Below are positions 41,727 through 45,106 of a stretch of DNA of 45,106 bases, piece by piece (the stretch's first letter is position 1; each line of letters opens with the position of its first letter). Both the position numbers and the translations under genes were made by a program. The DNA lies in NCBI GenBank assembly GCA_016215115.1, contig JACRLN010000038.1, positions 1 through 45,106 of the forward strand, read 5' to 3'. The notes below the pieces were generated by a model, which ran no database searches, was not told where the DNA came from, and saw only the letters and a list, made by a program, of their open reading frames with translations. The DNA is from Nitrospirota bacterium (lineage in GTDB: Bacteria > Nitrospirota > Thermodesulfovibrionia > UBA6902).

Positions 41727-43091
41727 ATGGCAGACACAAATATAGCAATTAAAGTTGAAAATCTGAGCAAATGCTATCGTATAGGATTGAAGGAAGAAAT
41801 GCACGACAGCTTTGTAAAAAGCATGTTCAGTTTTATAAAAAGCCCCATAAAAAATTACCGGAAGCACCGCTCGCTTTATAAATTTGACGATACTGATATT
41901 GACAGTCATTCTCCTGACATCATATGGGCTTTGCGAGATGTATCTTTCAACGTAAAAGAGGGCGAAATTGTCGGTATCATCGGAGTGAACGGTGCGGGGA
42001 AGTCTACACTCCTTAAAATACTGTCAAGAATTACGGACCCGACGCACGGGCAAGCTGTAATCCGTGGGAAAATTTCAAGCTTACTCGAAGTTGGTACAGG
42101 GTTCCATCCAGAACTTTCTGGCAGGGAAAACGTCTATCTTAATGGCACAATCCTCGGTATGAGAAAAAAGGAGTTAGATCAAAAATTTGATGAAATTGTG
42201 GACTTTTCCGGAGTAGAGAAGTTTATCGATACTCCTGTCAAGCGTTATTCCAGCGGCATGAAAGTCCGCCTTGCTTTTGCCGTAGCGGCATATCTGGAAC
42301 CGGAAATATTGCTTGTTGATGAAGTACTGGCTGTAGGAGACGCAGAATTTCAGAAAAAATGTCTATATAAAATGGAAGATGTAAGCCAGCATGGACGCAC
42401 GGTCCTCTTTGTATCACACAATATGCCGGCAGTTACACGACTGTGTCCGAGGACGGTTCTACTTAATGGCGGCAGGGTAATAGCAGATGGCCCCTCACAT
42501 AAAATTGTAAGTGTCTATATGAATTCTGAAAGAGCCACTAAGGCAGAACGTAAATGGCCCAGTTTGACAGAAGCGCCAGGTGATGAAGTGGTTCGCTTAA
42601 ACACCATTCGTGTCCGGACAGAAGAAGGTCAGGTTACAGATGCTGTTGATATCCGCAAACCAATTGGTATTGAGATGGAATATGAGGTACTGCAGCCCGG
42701 TCATATATTTATGATCTACTTTCATGTGGTTAACGAGGAAGGCATAGAGGTTTTCACATCAATGGACAATGATCATACGTGGCGTAAGCGCCCTCGTCCC
42801 GCCGGAGGATATGTGAGCACCATATGGATTCCCGGTAATTTACTGTCAGAAGGAATTTTTTTTATTACACCCGGTATAAGAACTCTGAATCCAAATGTTC
42901 GTCATCTGCGCGTAGATGATGCGGTTGCATTTCAGGTAATTGACAGCCTTGATGGTGACTCGGCTCGCGCTGATTTTACCGGGAATATGACCGGAATAGT
43001 GAGACCTCTTTTAAAATGGGAAACTCAATTTAATCCGAAGAGAACTAATACTAATGTAATAGCCTCTTGTGAAGATACAAATAGTTTATAA
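41727..43091 (+). CDS. wzt: Polysaccharide exporter ATPase with C-terminal carbohydrate-binding domain (Wzt-like)
   Basis: The 454-residue protein has an ABC ATPase domain with Walker A GVNGAGKS at 86-93, the Q-loop region [22 protein letters not shown], signature [12 protein letters not shown] and Walker [16 protein letters not shown]-terminal domain (about 275-454) is a beta-sandwich of the Wzt_C type that recognises the modified end of the glycan. This means export is probably tied to terminal capping. A methyltransferase, an SGNH esterase and a downstream APH-fold kinase are capping candidates. Its N-terminus contains an insertion with basic residues ([19 protein letters not shown]). Confidence 0.95.
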   Translation: MADTNIAIKVENLSKCYRIGLKEEMHDSFVKSMFSFIKSPIKNYRKHRSLYKFDDTDIDSHSPDIIWALRDVSFNVKEGEIVGIIGVNGAGKSTLLKILSRITDPTHGQAVIRGKISSLLEVGTGFHPELSGRENVYLNGTILGMRKKELDQKFDEIVDFSGVEKFIDTPVKRYSSGMKVRLAFAVAAYLEPEILLVDEVLAVGDAEFQKKCLYKMEDVSQHGRTVLFVSHNMPAVTRLCPRTVLLNGGRVIADGPSHKIVSVYMNSERATKAERKWPSLTEAPGDEVVRLNTIRVRTEEGQVTDAVDIRKPIGIEMEYEVLQPGHIFMIYFHVVNEEGIEVFTSMDNDHTWRKRPRPAGGYVSTIWIPGNLLSEGIFFITPGIRTLNPNVRHLRVDDAVAFQVIDSLDGDSARADFTGNMTGIVRPLLKWETQFNPKRTNTNVIASCEDTNSL

Positions 43092-43112
43092 TTAATGACA
43101 CATAAAGTAGTC

Positions 43113-43183
43113 GTCATGCCCGAAATTCTTAATCGGGCATCCATGGTTCGAATGGATTCCCGCTTACTGACTGCGGGAATGAC
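43113..43183. repeat. Dispersed inverted repeat, copy E
   Basis: GTCATGCCCGAAATTCTTAATCGGGCATCCA, then TGGATTCCCGCTTACTGACTGCGGGAATGAC. The left arm pairs with itself although diverged (GCCCGA/TCGGGC), a compensated change that argues for selection or recent fold-based amplification. Confidence 0.85.
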
Positions 43184-43286
43184 AAGCTATGTAGCCTTCC
43201 TTATGAACTCCTTAGTTAATTAAATCGTTATCAGTTCAATATTGGTTTTAGCATTAGAACTAAAGCTTCCTTTGTGAAATTAGATT

Positions 43287-44495
43287 ATGGAATGTAGATA
43301 CCAATATGTAAAAATTCGGGGGGAAGAAAATCGTTATTTTTGCATACAGCAAAATCCTTTTGTCCTGGCCTGGTTACTATTTTTCAAAAAAAACACTTTA
43401 CTTCCAATGACTATCGGAGATGGCACGGGGAAATGGTCACTACAATGGATCAAGAGCGAGATTTGGCATTATTATTCCTTTTCCAGAACTAATATTAATA
43501 AGCTCATCAGGTTTATGAAATATAAATTTCATCTTCAAAGTCTGGATTCCCTGCTTGAATTGCCATGTTATGGACAAATATGTGTACTCGTAAACAAGGG
43601 GCATAAAATTTTTGATCTTCGCCGCGGAGTCGTGATAAAGGTATACAGGAATGATGTCGATATGACTTCAATCACAAACGAAATGGAGCGGTTACAAAAA
43701 GGATCTCTCTTTGATTTTGGCCCCTCTATAAGAAGAAAGAATATTAAAGAACGATGGTATGAAGAAGATTATATTGACGGGGTTCGCGACTATTCAGCCA
43801 AGCCGCGGAATTCATCAGATTTGCTGAAAAAATTTCATGAAGAAATTGTTCCATGTCTTGAAAGGTTGATATTACATCAGTCTCCGATGACGAAAAATGC
43901 AATAGATTATGTTGATGAAATTAGTTGTATTATGGCGTCTGATAATTTTATGAGGGAAGGATTAAATGTGCAACAAGTTGAAAAGATCATGGCTTTTTTT
44001 GATTCAATTACTGAGCGGTTGCATTCCAAAGGGAATTTACCCGTTTATCTTGTGCTTACACATGGAGATTTCTGCCCTGCCAATATGCTGAACACGAGAC
44101 ATGGATTAAGGGTTATTGATTGGGAAAGTGCAACCTATCGGAGCGCCTTATTTGATTTTTACAGTTATTTTTTTTATCGGGCAGTTCATCAGAAACTTCC
44201 CCTTGATAAATTAAGTTCAGAGATTAAGGCGGCCCTTCCATATTTTACAGATAAATTAGATTCGATAACTCCTGACATTTCCAACAGCTTGAAATCTTTT
44301 GAAAAAGTATACCGCTGGCTTTATTATATTGAGCGGGTTTATATGCTGTTAGAACGTGAGAGGCATGATACAAAGTTCAATATCATGGATGTTATTCTGA
44401 GAGTTATTGAAGTATTTAATGCTTACGAGGAGATATCCACAGATTCTACTAAAAGGCTGGTAATTATTGAGAGAGATGACATCCTTAGATACTGA
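43287..44495 (+). CDS. APH-fold phosphotransferase, possible glycan or lipid-headgroup kinase
   Basis: The 402-residue protein has a kinase-like phosphotransferase fold. VVIKVYRNDVDM supplies the ATP-binding Lys, LTHGDFCPANML at about 256-267 is Brenner's motif, and LRVIDWESATYRSALFDF holds the metal-binding Asp. An extra N-terminal region of about 110 residues precedes the kinase core. Antibiotic kinases share the fold, but the glycan-locus setting points to phosphorylation of a sugar or lipid, possibly chain capping. No ribosome site stands out at 43287; a later start is possible. Confidence 0.8.
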   Translation: MECRYQYVKIRGEENRYFCIQQNPFVLAWLLFFKKNTLLPMTIGDGTGKWSLQWIKSEIWHYYSFSRTNINKLIRFMKYKFHLQSLDSLLELPCYGQICVLVNKGHKIFDLRRGVVIKVYRNDVDMTSITNEMERLQKGSLFDFGPSIRRKNIKERWYEEDYIDGVRDYSAKPRNSSDLLKKFHEEIVPCLERLILHQSPMTKNAIDYVDEISCIMASDNFMREGLNVQQVEKIMAFFDSITERLHSKGNLPVYLVLTHGDFCPANMLNTRHGLRVIDWESATYRSALFDFYSYFFYRAVHQKLPLDKLSSEIKAALPYFTDKLDSITPDISNSLKSFEKVYRWLYYIERVYMLLERERHDTKFNIMDVILRVIEVFNAYEEISTDSTKRLVIIERDDILRY

Positions 44496-45106
44496 AAGAT
44501 TATTGTACCGTTCCCAGTTTATTTTGGGACCATATTTTATTGAAAAGTTCATATCCTGGAAAAGAATAAAAATTGGTAACGCAATACATTTAACCGTTCA
44601 TCCTGAACTGAACACATGCCAGATTAATAATAATGGAAAATCTATAACATTGCTTGGATATATTTTAGATCCGAATAATCCGGGAGATAGTGATTCTGAC
44701 ATAGTAAATAAATTGTCTCATAAGATATTTAATAATGGGGCAAATTGTTTTGAACAGACTTATGATTTTGGCGGCAGATGGATACTCATTGTGGACGATG
44801 GGAAAGAGACAAGATTATTTACTGATCCTGCAGGGGCGCGGCAGGTTATGTATACTGACAAAAATTATACGAAGGATCTCTGGTGCGCATCTCAATCAGG
44901 AACTATTGCGGAAATCCTGAATTTGGGAATGGATAATGAGGCAGTCAATTTTATCCATTCATTTAAGAAAAAAAATAAGCAATATTACTGGCCCGGCGGC
45001 AGTTCGCCGTATAAGGAAATAAAACGCCTTTTGCCAAACCACTTCCTGGGTCTGAATGAAGGGAAGTGTCATAGATATTGGCCTGATAAAGCTTTGGAAA
45101 AAATTA
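44476..45106 (+). CDS. Asparagine-synthase-like protein, N-terminal part (runs off the window)
   Basis: From ATG 44476, overlapping the kinase gene by 20 bases, a frame is open for 210 codons to the window end (MTSLDTERLLYRSQFILGPY). It contains GGRWILIVDDGKETRLFTDPAG, and near the end RLLPNHFLGLNEGKCHRYWP. These blocks are typical of the region between the glutaminase-like and synthase domains of asparagine-synthase relatives found in surface-glycan clusters (usual form PNHYLDLxxGxxxRFWP). No catalytic N-terminal Cys is visible, so glutaminase activity is unlikely. It may amidate a glycan; the rest is beyond the window. Confidence 0.8.
   Translation, partial: MTSLDTERLLYRSQFILGPYFIEKFISWKRIKIGNAIHLTVHPELNTCQINNNGKSITLLGYILDPNNPGDSDSDIVNKLSHKIFNNGANCFEQTYDFGGRWILIVDDGKETRLFTDPAGARQVMYTDKNYTKDLWCASQSGTIAEILNLGMDNEAVNFIHSFKKKNKQYYWPGGSSPYKEIKRLLPNHFLGLNEGKCHRYWPDKALEKI

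Noticed and set aside
238-43183. The GTCATTCCCG repeats as a CRISPR array or insertion sequences
   Set aside because: Copies are kilobases apart with no spacers, and none encloses a transposase.
43287-44495. Antibiotic resistance by the APH-fold kinase
   Set aside because: Only the general fold motifs match; the position within a glycan export locus and the extra N-terminal region point to another substrate.

Overview
The window suggests an anaerobic or microaerophilic Gram-negative bacterium. It has outer-membrane beta-barrels, lipoproteins, sigma-54 control, many multiheme c-type cytochromes, hydrogenase-maturation genes and intergenic space full of short dispersed palindromes. The style recalls Nitrospirota (Thermodesulfovibrionia-like) or a deltaproteobacterial-type lineage. 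That placement is inference from gene content; no rRNA or marker gene is present. No tRNA, CRISPR array or transposase was seen.

Layout. (1) 1-9592, plus strand: the tail of an unknown gene and a terminator, then a sigma-54-type promoter driving a tetraheme cytochrome. This is followed by a run with two NHL-propeller lipoproteins, a 5-heme lipoprotein cytochrome, a 690-residue-class outer-membrane beta-barrel, a SurA/PpiC-like chaperone and a large secreted cytochrome with about 12 hemes. It reads as a porin-cytochrome conduit for moving electrons across the outer membrane. (2) 10014-10685: a receiver-PilZ (c-di-GMP-type) response regulator behind a second sigma-54-type promoter. (3) 18800-10742, minus strand: a six-gene operon, five of whose genes run with overlapping ends. 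Its order is 10-heme MtrA/DmsE-like lipoprotein, MtrB-like beta-barrel, two solute-binding proteins with no transporter, a histidine kinase with a CxxCH heme motif in its sensor domain, and a sigma-54-activating NtrC-type regulator. It looks like a second electron conduit encoded with its own sensor. (4) 18991-20112: a periplasmic MsrA-MsrB fusion for repair of oxidised methionine. (5) 20474-23977: hypCABED for [NiFe]-hydrogenase cofactor assembly; hypF and the hydrogenase are not in the window. (6) 24264-45106: a surface-polysaccharide locus. It starts with a sigma-70-like promoter and a roughly 400-nt leader holding a possible degenerate c-di-GMP-I riboswitch. It then encodes Wza-like and Wzc-like proteins, a FlaA1/CapD-type nucleotide-sugar dehydratase with an inserted MshEN-like domain, a CDP-glucose sugar pathway (rfbF, rfbG, C-methyltransferase, 3,5-epimerase), a DUF4910-type protein, a nucleotidyltransferase, an SGNH hydrolase, a Wzm/Wzt exporter, an APH-fold kinase and the start of an asparagine-synthase-like gene. 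Truncated copies of an epimerase, rfbF and rfbC show past rearrangement.

The most notable points are: a tandem MshEN motif with the exact 24+5+24 spacing built into a sugar dehydratase, a candidate c-di-GMP riboswitch at the head of the same locus, and a PilZ regulator between the two electron-transfer loci; the heme-motif kinase and orphan binding proteins fused by operon structure to an MtrA/MtrB-like pair; CX3CH heme sites in a cytochrome of each electron-transfer locus; and dispersed repeats that have become coding sequence (a signal peptide built from a 10-bp-type repeat, and a palindromic element inside hypB).
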